NCBI GenBank assembly: GCA_039621445.1
Contig: CP154954.1
Coordinates: 77,944,073-78,008,072, forward strand
Origin: Euglena gracilis
Taxonomy: Eukaryota > Euglenida > Euglenophyceae > Euglenales
Reading direction: 5' to 3'
Length of the DNA: 64,000 nucleotides
Shown in pieces: positions 1 to 10,221 of this stretch (position 1 is the stretch's first letter; each line of letters starts with the position of its first letter). Under the pieces are notes generated by a model. That model did no database searches and was not told where the DNA came from. It saw nothing but the letters and a program-made list of their open reading frames with translations. Both the position numbers and the translations under genes were made by a program.

Positions 1-8
1 AATGGAGA

Positions 9-1485
9 ATGATCAGCGACTGCAGAGAAATAAATCAGCAGTTTCAAGTAAAACCTTTCAAGCTGGATCATATCCAGCACATTTTTCCAGTTTTGGAAAA
101 GGGCCACTGGGCAGCAAAAATGGACCTGAATGATGCCTATTTCCATATTCCCGTAAGTCCAGGCCTAAGGCCATTTTTAAGGCATCAGGTGGGGAATTTC
201 AGACAGGCTGCTTTGGGCTAAATGTAATGCCCCAAATTTTCATGCCGGTCATGAAAACATTTGAAAAATTGTGGAGAAAAAGGGGCATCCAGGTCTTTAT
301 TTACCTGGACGACATTTTGCTTGTGGCCCCCACCCAAAACGTTTTCCAAAGTCACCTGAACAGAGTTGTCAAAGATTTGCTGGATTCTGGGTTCAAAATC
401 AATGTGAAAAAGTCCACCCTGAAGCCCACACAAGTGGTAACCCATCTAGGTTTTCAACTAAACTTCCAGAAAGGAAAGTTACAGGTGCCCCCCCAGAAAG
501 TCAAAACCATAAAAAAGGAGCTGGGAAAAGTCGTGAAAAAAGATTACATGTCAAAAAGGCAGTTGGCTGCCATTTTGGGTCAAATAAGATGCAATCTAAC
601 GGCCCTGCCCTTTTTAAGGGCTTCTACAGACACACTGGCAATTTTTTTGGTGGCAAAGTCCACAGCACCCTGGGATTCAAAACACCCCATCTCCCAGGAA
701 ATCAAGGCCCAATTAAGGGAAATAAAAACTCTGCTGGACACCTGGGGGGCACACCCTTCCCCCAAAATGCAACCAGAGAGCTGCACTCAGACAGCAGCAC
801 CCATGCCTGGGGGGGGGGGGGGCTGGACATCCACACAGGAGAAATTGTGCAGGAATTTTGGAGAAAAGACTCCATTTTGCACATCAATGTAAAAGAGCTC
901 AGTGCAGCAATAAACACAGTGAAAGGCTTGAGCAAACATGGGGAAATAGTTTCCTTGTCTGTGGACAACCAGGTAATCTACTATTACCTGACCAAAGGGG
1001 GGGGGGCAGAAAGGACCCCTTCAACAAAATGCTAAGACCATTTTTCAAATGGTGCATGGAGCACCAAGTAAACCTCCACGTCAACTGGGTACCTTCCAAG
1101 GAATGCCTAGCAGACCCCATACGCAGATGGGAAATGGACAGGGGGGATTATTCTTTAGACCCCCAACTTTTTCAATGGTTAAGACAGCAATTCCAAAATT
1201 TCATAAATCTGGAAACAGATTTGTTGGCTTCCCAGGCAACAAAAAACTGCTCAAATTTGTGGCCAGGTGGCCCCATTGGGAGGCCACAGCAGTAAATACA
1301 TTACAATGTCCACTGGACAACATGGGGAATCTTTATGCAACCCCCCCTGGTCAATAATCCAAAAATTTCTGCCCAGGTTGAAAATGTTTCCCCAGACCAA
1401 AGTTTTGATGGTCACCCCTTACTGGGATTCAGCCACATGGTGGCCCCAATTAATAAAAATGAAAGTTCCAGGGACCCCTGCCTGA
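9..1485 (+). pseudogene. DIRS-1 reverse transcriptase / RNase H / methyltransferase-like polyprotein, frame-broken
   Basis: The RT palm is visible from DLNDAYFHIPV (about 122-154) to the catalytic YLDD box near 302-313, followed by a thumb-like segment with LGFQLNF. RNase H follows at about 860-1110 (HINVKELSAAINTV, then NWVPSKECLADPI). The methyltransferase-like part lies at about 1180-1485; its Asn-Pro-Pro-Trp box near 1340 is partly lost to a frame change but is intact in DIRS-3. At least three frame changes are needed to read the whole protein. RT and RNase H make the cDNA. The role of the methyltransferase-like domain in DIRS elements is unknown. Domain assignment is secure; whether this copy is really broken depends on G-run accuracy. 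Confidence 0.82.
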
Positions 1486-1504
1486 AAATCACCCCCTACA
1501 GGGT

Positions 1505-2621
1505 ATGTTCACCAACTGCAGGGGAGGAAAAAATGCCACCCCCCAGGTGGCCCCTGCTTTGCATGATTTGCTCAGGCAAATTTTGGAGGGGAAACAAATT
1601 CAGGTTAAAACCATTGAAGATTTCCTCGTGAGAAACCCCAGTTTAAAGCGTTATCAGAGTGCCTTTACACTTCTGTGGGTAATTTTTGAAAACATGGGGG
1701 TGCCCCCCCCCCTGAAGCCACCACTGACCAAGTGGCTGACGCTTTAATACAATTATTCCAATTCTCCAAGGCCCAAGCCCGTAATGCATATAGTGCTATG
1801 CTTTTGATTCCTGGATTTGGTGGGCTGAGATTCCACACCCTATTGACCCCCTACAAAAGGCTTTGTAACCAAAACCGGGAGAAGTATGGGGCATTTTGGT
1901 ATCCCTCCCAATCCTCCTGGGGCTGGCAAAGGCGCCTATGCCCACTGATATTTGTACATTGCGTACCCAGCTGATTTTTTGCTCACGAATTCTCTGTTCA
2001 TATCGATCCTCTGACTTGGCACAAGTCAAACGAACCACCAGTGTGTTGGGTAGGGCACCCTATATAAAAATTAAGCGTAAAGGACAAAAGTTTCACAAGT
2101 GGGAAAGGGTGGTGTCCATTCCCCAATGTCCACAAATAAGCCCCTTTCATTTAATGATGTCTTATGTGGCTGCCACACGTTCATTCGTCAGACCTGGGGG
2201 CCCCCTTCTGATTTCATTAAAACCCCCCTTCAGGGCCATAAGTGCTGACACTGTTGCTTCTATCACAAAAGATTTCTTGGCCAAGTATGGGGTGACCCCC
2301 CAGGTGTGGGGGGCCCACTCCACCAGAGGGTCAGGTGTTGGTTTACTCAAAAAATTGGGCCTTTATGCCCAAGAAGATAGTGAAATTGGCCAGTGGAAGG
2401 TGGTGGAGGCTTTTACAGCCCACTATCATCGACTGGGTGCCCAAGGTGCCCTGGAAAATGCCCTGGCCCCCCTAATTTCAGTGCACAATCTGGCCTCACA
2501 AGGGCAAATTGCGGAGCCAGAGGTGTCTCGTACTCCCTCGAGGAAAACCGACCAGGGAGGAAGGGACACCGAGGGCGAAGCACAAAGACCTTGCGAGCCC
2601 GACCCCCCCCCACCCGTATAA
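1505..2621 (+). pseudogene. DIRS-1 tyrosine recombinase (integrase), frame-broken
   Basis: Three overlapping frames (1505-1747, 1732-1974, 1896-2621) together cover one tyrosine recombinase. The N-terminal helical region has IEDFLVRNPSLKRYQSAF. The last frame holds the catalytic set: Arg in YRSSDLA (residue 37), HSTR (His141, Arg144), a Trp at 167 in the His/Trp position, and the nucleophile Tyr177 in FTAHYHRLG. All catalytic residues are present, so the C-terminal domain looks intact and the breaks lie in the N-terminal half. In DIRS elements this enzyme inserts a circular cDNA without target duplication. The reading frame continues through the first inverted-repeat arm into a Pro-rich tail ending at 2621. 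Confidence 0.85.
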
Positions 2622-2887
2622 GAAAATTTGTCTTCAAAAGCCCTGGGTCAGAAAATGGGGGCCAGGGGGGGCAGAGGGGGGGGGACCCCCCCCAGGGGCA
2701 AGAAGTCACGTCGCCACGTCGGAGCAGCATCGTCAGCCAACTCCAGCGAGGCGGCACTAATTAGGGACTCCTAACCCAACGCACCAAAAAATACAAACAC
2801 CGCCGGCGTGCAAGGCATGGCCTCACAAGGTCTTTGTGCTTCGCCCTCGGTGTCCCTTCCTCCCTTGTCGGTTTTTCTCGAGGGAGT
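2537..2887. repeat. DIRS terminal module: inverted-repeat arm, ~220-bp spacer, inverted-repeat arm
   Basis: About 2537-2600 and 2823-2887 are inverted copies of each other, sharing the core GAGGGCGAAGCACAAAG. The spacer between them is GC-rich with long G and C runs. The whole arm-spacer-arm block recurs at 42232-42563 and, partly, at the end of DIRS-3 (35935-36130). DIRS-2 ends in a related but different arm pair. Its place after the recombinase fits the terminal or internal complementary regions that DIRS elements use during replication. The second arm could instead be the left end of DIRS-2. Confidence 0.65.
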
Positions 2888-3895
2888 ACAAACATTTTGA
2901 CTTCAATGAAAGGTGCCACATACCTGGTGTCCAGCGGCCCAGCAGAGCAACAAAGAACCCCTGCGAAGGCAGCAGAAGCTGGAGAAGATGGTGTTCCAGC
3001 AGGCGCCGGAGCAACCAACATGGAACCAAGCTGTCAAGCAGCATTAAAAGGAGTTTCAAGGAAGAAACCTGAAAGTGGAGAAAAGGGGAGGAGCAGCAGG
3101 CGCTGGAGACGATGATGCAGCAGGAGCGGAGCACCAGTCCGTGGCCGTCGAAACCCCCCCCAACTTGCAATTTGCCGGGAAAATTTCAATTCCATCAGTT
3201 CGACGACGGCCATGGACCCTGGACATTGGTGGCCAGGAAGTTGAGGAGACACAGACACCAGCAGCCCACAGCCCAGAGGGACAGAAGTGGGCAGACAGGT
3301 CTGGAAGACTACCCCCCTGTTTTCACATCGCCACCCCCCACCCAGGGGGAACATTCCAAGGGGAAATGGACTGCATCAAGGGCATGGCGACCCTTTTCAA
3401 CAAGGCTATGGCAGCCATCATCAAGGTGCAAGGCTATGGAAGCCAGAAGCAAATTCAGCAAACTTGCCCCAGGGGAAAGGCATGTCCAACTTACCCCGCA
3501 GCTCTCTCAAACATAAACCCCTCAGGAGCTGTCAATCAATGCAGCAAGTAGCCCCCCCTTCAGGGACAGAGGGCCAATGGAGGCCATTGTATTCAAAATC
3601 AAGAGACCAGTGGAGGCCAGTGGAGGAGTCAAGATCTCAAGGCCAGTGCAGGCCATTTCAGTCAAAATCAGAGTCCAATGGGGGCCAATATATGATTCAA
3701 GATCACCACATCAGCCCTTGGAGGGGAGGCCCAGGATTGGCTGAAACAGGGCCCCCCCAGAAGATAATCAGCCCAGACACCCAGCTTTGTATGTACCTCC
3801 CCACTGCAGACACAGACCTTCCCCCATCATTCAAAAACAGGAGGAAAGCCTGTCCTTGGAAGGCCCTATGGCAGGGCCAGATGCAGCCCCAGTGA
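2836..3895 (+). pseudogene. DIRS-2 gag-like ORF1 region
   Basis: This stretch sits between the left terminal repeat and RT, where DIRS elements encode their first ORF. Overlapping frames (2834-3115, 3075-3551, 3287-3895) give proteins rich in Gln, Ser, Pro, Gly and Arg with no recognizable domain. A run of imperfect short repeats at about 3575-3680 (CAGTGGAGGCCAGTGGAGG type) suggests local expansion. No single frame spans the region. Assignment rests on position only. Confidence 0.45.
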
Positions 3896-5537
3896 CGAGG
3901 CAACCAAGGGGAAGGACCCCTGTGATGGGGCCTGTGGAATTCCCAGACACATTACACCCAGTGGTGCCCCCCTACAAGGCCCTGCAGGTCAGCCTGCCCC
4001 ACTGGGTCAAGGCAGGTGCCAGCAGAGAGGTATTAAACCTGATAAGGGAGGGGGTTATGGCAGATCTTCCCCTCCCCCCTCAGATGTCCTTAAAAGTTTC
4101 TCTTCAAAACCCCCCAAGAAATATTGACGGCCCAGAAAATTCTGAGAGAATATGAATGTGCAGGGGCAACCGGGCAGATCCCCCCAGAGGAGGCAAAACA
4201 TTTTGTCCCTTATTTCATCATTTCCAAAAGAAGGGGGAAACCCAAGGAAATACAAATTTCACATTGTCGACAGTTAAATCTACATTTCACCCCCCAGAAG
4301 TTCAGGCTGGAACACATGGGAAACATATTCCCATATCTCAGAAAGGGTTGGTTCTGTGGAAAAATAGATCTGAAAGATGCTTATTTCCACTTAAAACTGC
4401 ACAGCAGCCTGGAAAAACATGTCTGCATGCAGGTGGGGGGGGGGGAAACTTGGCAGTTTCAAGCTTCATGCTTTGGTATACGCAGCCTGCAACAAAAATT
4501 TATGACTCTCCTGAGAGTCTGGGAAAGGAAATGCAGAAAGGAAAGGGAGTTTTCATCTACCTTGACGACATTTTGCTGTTAGCCCCCAGCAAAAAGACAG
4601 CAGCCCAGCATTTGGCAGAAATAAAACAGTATCTTTTACTGGCAGGTTTCAGATTAAGCCTTCCCAAGTCCTGTTTGGAACCCACACAGGAAATGAAGCA
4701 TTTGGGCCAGTGGATCAATTTGAGAAAAGGCCAACTGGAAATTCCTCAGGAAAAATTAAAATCCTTCAGAAAGGAGCTAGGCAAGGTGCTCACTGCACAA
4801 AAAATGAGCTGCAGAAAATTCCGTTCTATTGTGGGGCAGGTCAGAAGCTATTTGGTCTCCATGCCATTTCTCATAATTCTGACAGATCAAGTTTGCAAAG
4901 TGGTGGATTTGCACACCAAGTGGGGTTGAGACCACACCCTGACCATTCCCCAGGGGGTCAAAGATCAAATTGTAGAGTTAAAAACGTTTTGTACAGCCAG
5001 GGGTTGGCAGGGCATTTCAATCACAGGCCTCTCAGGAACTCTTTTCAGACAGCAGCACCTGGCAATGGGGGGGTGGACAAAGATTAAGGCCAAAACGTGC
5101 AGTATTTTTGGAGGGACCTGCATGTCCTTCATATCAACCAAAAAGAGTTGCAGGCTGCAGTGGAATCTGTAAAAGCACTAGCCAAGCCAAAGCAAACAAT
5201 TGTGCTTCGTGTCGACAGCCTGGTGGCTGTGAGTTATTTAACAAAGTGTGGAGGCAAAAAGCCATTCCTCAATTCTATCTTAAAACCCCTGCTGTATCAT
5301 TGCCAAGAAAAGCAAATCAATTTTCAGGTGGTTTGGGTTCCCACAAAGGAGCAATTGGCAGACCCCCTGACCAGAGAGCAAAAGGACCCAGGGGATTATA
5401 CCATAAACCTAAACATCTTTCACCAAATTCTGAAATTTTTCAAGCACCACATCACCCCAGAGGTGGACGTGTTCTGCACACCCAGCAACAAAAAATTTCC
5501 CAAGTTTGTTTGTTGATACCCCCACCAAGTGGCATTG
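3787..5537 (+). pseudogene. DIRS-2 RT / RNase H / start of methyltransferase-like domain, interrupted
   Basis: The N-terminal RT part (3787-4155) shifts into 4124-4582, where KIDLKDAYFHLKL marks the RT palm, then into 4156-4929 with the catalytic YLDD box near 4560 and LGQWINLRKGQLEI. RNase H lies in 5097-5516 (HINQKELQAAVESV, then VWVPTKEQLADPLT). The methyltransferase-like domain begins at VDVFCTPSNKKFPKF (about 5464-5510) and is cut at 5537 by the GypA LTR. A frame change near 4432-4444 coincides with a run of eleven or twelve G. All RT and RNase H blocks are recognizable. Confidence 0.82.
5533..5537. other. Target-site duplication of GypA, left copy (CATTG)
   Basis: The five bases before the LTR read CATTG; the five after the other LTR (32231-32235) read CTTTG. 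One mismatch in five fits an older insertion. Removing one copy restores the DIRS-2 reading frame across the junction. Confidence 0.8.
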
Positions 5538-5948
5538 AGTGTACGTCCAAGGACTTCCCTTTGACCCCTTTCGCCCCGTAAAAGCCTGTTTCGCTTTCTC
5601 CTGGTGCGCACCTACTTGGGTGAGTAAAAATCCCTGGAGTAACAAAACCCTTTTTCCAAATTCCCCTATGCTAAGGCAGAGCACAAAGCAAGTCGCTGTG
5701 AAAGGATTTTCCTTCAAAGACGTGTTCAGTCCTTTCAGAGGGTTATCATCTTACTTCAAAACAGTCAGAATGTGAAGAATAGAATACCACCTGCGAGGAA
5801 AAGAGATCACGCGAGCACATGTGATACGTGTCGCTAATTCCCATAGGATCTGCCACGATCGTCAGGCTGTGTTCATCACAGCCGTCAGATTGTGACGGAT
5901 CCAAACTCTGCAGGTTTCCTACAGAGCTGGGATCGTGCCTGGTACACA
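5538..5948 (-). repeat. GypA 3' LTR
   Basis: In element orientation it begins TGTGTACCAGGC and ends GGACGTACACT. It matches 31820-32230 along its whole length with roughly fourteen differences. It contains the perfect hairpin GGCTGTG-TTCAT-CACAGCC near 5862. The GypA and GypB LTRs share both ends but differ inside. Confidence 0.9.
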
Positions 5949-5958
5949 TCCCCCTCCC
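5949..5958 (-). promoter_or_regulatory. GypA polypurine tract
   Basis: On the minus strand GGGAGGGGGA lies immediately before the LTR start. The identical decamer precedes the GypB 3' LTR. It is the expected primer for plus-strand cDNA synthesis. Confidence 0.85.
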
Positions 5959-6954
5959 AGGGCTATGCCCGATTTCTTTCTTGGACCAGGTTACCCCAGG
6001 TCCCGTCCGGATTTCAGACACAGTCCTGATCGGTTTCTGCTTTCCAGAACACGGATCTCTTTTCTCCACAGGGACGCAACCCAAGAACCCGAAAACGTGC
6101 AAAAGGTTTCCGCTTATCGCGGTTACCTATTAGCCGTTTCGGCTTGGGGGTGCGAAAAAACCCACTGTGGGAAACGGGGCTGGCAGGTTTCCTGACAAAG
6201 TGTCCCATCCACCCAGTTTGGGTGTGCCAAAGGCACGCGGGGTTGGTCAAGCGATTCGCTGAAAACCCGAGGGGAGAGGTGTGGAAGGGGGGGCAGGCTC
6301 CTATCCTGGTCATACCCGGATAGGGCTCCTAGGCGGTCATATCCGCACTAGGAAACAAAAGCCAACTTACAAAACCGACTGCCGGCGACAGCTTTGCGGG
6401 GGTGGGGGGAAAGCAGGGAGGAGAGGTGGGCTGGCTTAGGCCAGAACAGAATTTTTGCTGTCTGGCAGCCTTAAGGGGCCTCAGGGCCGAAAAGTGACAA
6501 GTTGGCCTATTATTACGGCGTGCGCGCTGTGTGCTGTGTGTCACTTAGCGGCTTGCCAGGTTTCCCGGCTGCCAAGGTCTTCACCGCAGCAGCTCTTTCA
6601 CGACGCAATAAGAGGCGATTACCTCTTGCAGACAGCTTCCGTCCGCATGGCCATTAGTAGAGGAGGTGGGGGGGGTGGGCTCTTGGATGCTTCCATCCAG
6701 AGCGCACAGTGACACAGATTCCTTCAGACCCAGGTTCATCCCAGGGCTGTTTAGCGATTTCCGCTACCGGTGTGTATAGTATAAGGGGGGGTCCAGGCTC
6801 CATGAACGCGCTTACCTTGCATGGGCCTGGTAATGCCGTTTCGGCATTACATCCTTTCCAACCGCCAGTAATCATGGCGGGAGTCCAGGGGATATTCCAC
6901 CAGGACAATTTGGAATTGTGGTGGTGGTGGCTTGTCTACGAGCCAGGTTTCTGG
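5959..6954 (-). other. GypA 3' non-coding region, conserved with GypB
   Basis: No convincing ORF. Blocks are shared with the GypB 3' region at 24525-25346 in the same sense and order. Examples are the CTGCCGGCGACAGC block near 6370, a block around 6455-6500 (TTTTGCTGTCTGGCAG), and a stretch around 6150-6230 including CCACCCAGTTTGGGTGTG. Conservation of a non-coding stretch between two diverged lineages suggests an RNA-level role such as packaging, export or polyadenylation. Confidence 0.6.
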
Positions 6955-7980
6955 CTATTTGTAGTCGAAGTCAGGTGCCACCCAGTCCCGAACCCATCCT
7001 TCGGGGACTGTGTGCTTGGTTGCACTCGCTCTTTCCGCGAGGAACCATTGCAGCTTCTCCCAGAATTTCCTGGGCACAGTGGCTGGCCAGATGAAGTGCT
7101 TCATCCGTGGGTGATTGTCTGACACCTGCGGGGCATTCCCCGGGTGGAAGTCAATCGGCACGTGATACGCACATTCCGCGCGGACTGTATGGGGTCGTAA
7201 TACGGCCCCAAGCCAGTCTTTCCAGGTCATCCCGTGGTCATCGGGTGGCCATTGTGGCAGGCACCAGCGACCGTTTCGGTCCTGGGTAGTGAACAGGCGG
7301 AAAAATATCTTTTCCCTGTCCGCTGTCTCCCAGAGGTAAGGTAATCTTACCCCTGCCTCCTCAGCAGCGAGGCGTATCGCCCCACTGTCGATCTGCCACC
7401 CACGGGCCATTCCCACGTGGCGGTAGTCGTCAAGCTTGAGGTTGGCGTATTTAAAAAAGTCCTTGTACTTTTTGTGCAAGGTGGAGTATTCCTCCAGTGG
7501 CTTCTGGGCACTTGGCACGATTGTGCGAACTGCGCCTTCCGCAGTTTGCCAGAAGGTACCTCGAAGGCAGTTGACGCAGAGCACTGGTACATTCGTACCA
7601 TCTCGCTCGGTGTAGCTAAAATTGTGCTTGTGGGTCCAACTGTCCACACATAACAAGGCGGCACAGTTGGGGATGTATACATCCTTGTGGAACGATTTCC
7701 GATCGGCAGGGTTGCACACATGGACGCGGGGTAATCCCAAGTCAGGTGCACTGTTATACATCTTGTGGCATACAGTGCAAAGCCACGCAAAACGGTTTTC
7801 CGTTGTTTTGTCGATGAGGAATTCCTCACCGAAGTATTGGGCTAAAACACGGGGGGATCTAGAATTGTAAGAATTACAGGTCACGTTCTGATCAAAGCAC
7901 CATTTTTGGCCCTGACAGAACAGTGGCTCAATCCACCGGTTGAGGCATTGCTGAGTCCTCAGTTTGCGGTCGATCATCAT
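6955..7980 (-). CDS. GypA accessory ORF, Cys/His-rich C-terminal part (341 aa)
   Basis: An intact 341-residue frame downstream of integrase. It carries a cluster of potential zinc ligands: Cys68, Cys71 and His72 (LCTVCH), His87 and Cys89 (VHVC), His98, Cys106 (PNCAA), Cys111, Cys135 and Cys138 (CVNC). The GypB relative (23455-24524) keeps the same Cys/His spacing, including LCTACH, VHIC, RNCAA and RCINC, although other residues differ widely. The C-terminal half is rich in Trp and Pro with a shared W-x8-LRP segment. No signal peptide or membrane span is seen, so it does not look like an envelope protein. Function unknown; a zinc-binding nucleic-acid or protein-interaction role is inference. 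Confidence 0.7.
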   Translation of the reverse strand: MMIDRKLRTQQCLNRWIEPLFCQGQKWCFDQNVTCNSYNSRSPRVLAQYFGEEFLIDKTTENRFAWLCTVCHKMYNSAPDLGLPRVHVCNPADRKSFHKDVYIPNCAALLCVDSWTHKHNFSYTERDGTNVPVLCVNCLRGTFWQTAEGAVRTIVPSAQKPLEEYSTLHKKYKDFFKYANLKLDDYRHVGMARGWQIDSGAIRLAAEEAGVRLPYLWETADREKIFFRLFTTQDRNGRWCLPQWPPDDHGMTWKDWLGAVLRPHTVRAECAYHVPIDFHPGNAPQVSDNHPRMKHFIWPATVPRKFWEKLQWFLAERASATKHTVPEGWVRDWVAPDFDYK

Positions 7981-9157
7981 GTACCTGTTTTCAGGTCATG
8001 AATCTCAGGATCATCCTGATTGATCGCATTCCAGTCGATGTCGACGACAACTCCGTCTTCCGAAGGTGTCTCGGCTGTTGAGGCACGGTATTTTCCCTGC
8101 CCCTTTGACGGAGGTTTCGGTTGTGAGGTTTTCCCATAGCCGGATGATGCGACGTGCGTGAATCCGTGTCCCGGGGTTTTATCCCCGAGAAGAGGATGCA
8201 GCACTCTAGCCGCCAGCACCACCACCGCCTTTCGGTGGAGCTGATCACCAGATTTGGGTGCGGGATTGCAAGGGGCGGCGCCCGGCTTTGTTTTTGCCGG
8301 AGCCTTCGGACTTCCGGTTTCCGGAGTATCCGAGGGCCGCCGTTCGGCGTCGCGCTTGCTTGCCCAGGTGCGTGGTGACGCCTGGGAATAGGGTCTTCTC
8401 CCGACGCCGAGCGTCGTTGACCTCCAGCAGGGGTTTCCCGAGCTGAGGGTCGTCCTACGCGTTCCTTCGCGGCTTCCGTGGGTTTCCCAGGGGTAGCCGT
8501 GGGGGATGGTATAGGTGTAGGCTTGGCCGGCGCACTTCGCGCTGGTTGAGCCTGTGGTGGGGGCATGGACGTCCGCTCGGCCTGTTTTTCAGGTGCATGT
8601 GTCCGTGTGCCTTGGCGCTTCGTTGCAGTGGCTGCGGATATGCGCTGAGATGCGGGTTCATCCCGTGCCTCGGGTGGCGCTACCGGTGCTGATACAGGTT
8701 CATCCTGAACTGGCACGGTTGGTGTCGTCTCCACTGCCCTTGCTGTGTGTTCGCCTTCCGTCCGTGTCGCTTCCGACACTGGCGGTGGAGCCGCCGTTGG
8801 GGGAGGTTCATCCTCCACCATGGTTGCTGTGTCAGGTGTGTCCTCCGCCAGCTGGGCAGTTTCCGCCGCAGCTATGGAAGAACTGGCCGCAGTGCCACGT
8901 GGAGTGACAACTGCGATCGATGACCGCAAACCACCAAGTTCGCGTCCGCCCAGCGAGGTGCGCCGTTCAGGTCCTTCACCTGAAGTGTTCTCCTCCGCTG
9001 GCTCTTCTGTCGATGGGGTTTCCCCGGAAACAGGGAGCTTGAGGCGTAATACCTCAGGCGTGTGGGGTACCGTCGCCGGCGGGTTTTCCCGTGGAGGGGT
9101 CGGTACACCTGTCGTACTCAGTGAGGTGGGTGACTGTGGGTCAGGTGTCATTTTCAC
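7977..9157 (-). CDS. GypA accessory ORF, Pro/Thr/Ser-rich middle part
   Basis: Frame 9157-7991 gives a long Pro, Thr, Glu and Ala-rich low-complexity protein with no recognizable fold. Near 8230 the reading continues better in another frame (8225-7977), which ends DPEIHDLKTGT and overlaps the start of the Cys-rich part by four bases. GypB has a protein of the same composition in the same place (about 22100-23455). One long accessory protein with a disordered linker, broken here by frame changes, is the simplest reading. A long ORF on the other strand (8745-9380) is a by-product of composition. Confidence 0.55.
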
Positions 9158-9902
9158 CTGTCGGCGATCCTGGGCGCTGGGCAGTTTCTGCCACAGTGTC
9201 CAGCATCACGACCGATGGGCTACGGGTTTCCCATGCCGGAGGTTCTGCTGGCTGAGGTGCATCCTCGGCCATTGGGACCGTTTCTTCCTCCTCCCCCGCT
9301 TCCGGAGGGGAGTCCTCTGTGTGCAGTTGTGCTGCATTACGCGGGTCTTTTCCGCTCCTGTAGCACCCTTGTGCGTCTGACAGGCGGTAAAAGCTTATAC
9401 TTTCACTCCTGTCAGAGTTGGGGTATTGGGGCGGCCACGACGCTCTCACCCAGCTTCCGGGTGGAGGTTGCGGCTCGTCGTCGTCGATCAGGCAAAGGTC
9501 TTCCCACTGCTGTCGACAATTCTCGTGCATGCCGTATTCTCCTGTGTCTTCCACGAAAGCGGGTAGCGGCAACGCATAACGAGGTTGTTTCCCCTCGTGT
9601 GCCGCGAAAAACATCTGGAAATCTTCCAAGATCAGGATGTTCCCGAACTGGGTATCCAGGTGCTCCTGGAGGCCGATTTCAGCCTCATGCCAATCCGGCC
9701 GCAGGTTCATCCTGCGTTGGTCTGGATCATTGGGTTTGGCGTCCACCTCGGTGTATCCCCGAGGTAACCACCTTCTGTGGATATCCACATCAGCGGTCAT
9801 GTATTCCAGGTAATAGATGTACACCTCCAGGACGTAGGTAATCCACGCCCTGTGCCAGTATTGTTGTAGCAGAAATATTTTCTGCCGGTGCTGTTTCAGC
9901 AC
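9141..9902 (-). CDS. GypA accessory ORF, N-terminal domain (253 aa)
   Basis: The first half is compositionally normal and rich in Trp and Tyr (QQYWHRAWITYVLEVYIYYL near residue 13). The second half turns acidic and Pro-rich and overlaps the next frame by 17 bases, so it probably forms the N-terminal part of the same accessory protein. The first codon of this frame is GTG, so the true start may lie upstream or translation may enter by frameshift. Upstream frames at 9896-10270 include a Cys-x-x-Cys (CQFCKEV). No counterpart was found in GypB. Family not recognized. Confidence 0.5.
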   Translation of the reverse strand: MLKQHRQKIFLLQQYWHRAWITYVLEVYIYYLEYMTADVDIHRRWLPRGYTEVDAKPNDPDQRRMNLRPDWHEAEIGLQEHLDTQFGNILILEDFQMFFAAHEGKQPRYALPLPAFVEDTGEYGMHENCRQQWEDLCLIDDDEPQPPPGSWVRASWPPQYPNSDRSESISFYRLSDAQGCYRSGKDPRNAAQLHTEDSPPEAGEEEETVPMAEDAPQPAEPPAWETRSPSVVMLDTVAETAQRPGSPTGENDT

Positions 9903-10221
9903 CTTTCGGTCTTGCGTTCCGATATTGGAATTCGGGCACTGATGCAGGAGGAATCTCCTGGTCGGCTGGCTGCCGGCATTCTCGGCAGTCGGAGGCGGTT
10001 TTCCGCGTTCTCCGAAACCTCAGAATTCAACAATATGTGAACTTCCTTGCAAAACTGGCATTCCAGTTTGTACCGCTGGCACCGCAGTGCAGTGTGCAAT
10101 TGCGCAACCCGAGTACCGCAAGGATGAATTGCTGGAAGTGGCCCCCCCCCCCCCCCACCCCACCGACCCCAGCCCACAATTGTGGGTATTAACACACCAA
10201 CACACATGGCGTCCATAGAAA

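Larger units (their letters stand above)
1..2822 (+). mobile_element. DIRS-1: DIRS-type tyrosine-recombinase retrotransposon, left end outside window
   Basis: The order RT, RNase H, methyltransferase-like domain, tyrosine recombinase, then inverted repeats is that of DIRS-like retroelements, which integrate with a tyrosine recombinase instead of a DDE integrase. The window opens inside RT, so gag and the left end are not visible. Reading frames change several times, commonly at long G or C runs (about 810-821, 1000-1007, 1706-1714). A decayed relative, DIRS-3, lies on the minus strand at about 35.9-38.4 kb. The right limit is uncertain because the terminal inverted-repeat module runs into DIRS-2. 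Confidence 0.85.

Noticed and set aside
6955-7980. Envelope protein in the env position of GypA
   Set aside because: No signal peptide, furin-type site or membrane span; Cys/His spacing suggests zinc binding.
8154-9841. Plus-strand ORFs opposite the GypA accessory gene (8745-9380, 9215-9841)
   Set aside because: Low-complexity shadows of the Pro-rich minus-strand gene; no counterpart in GypB.
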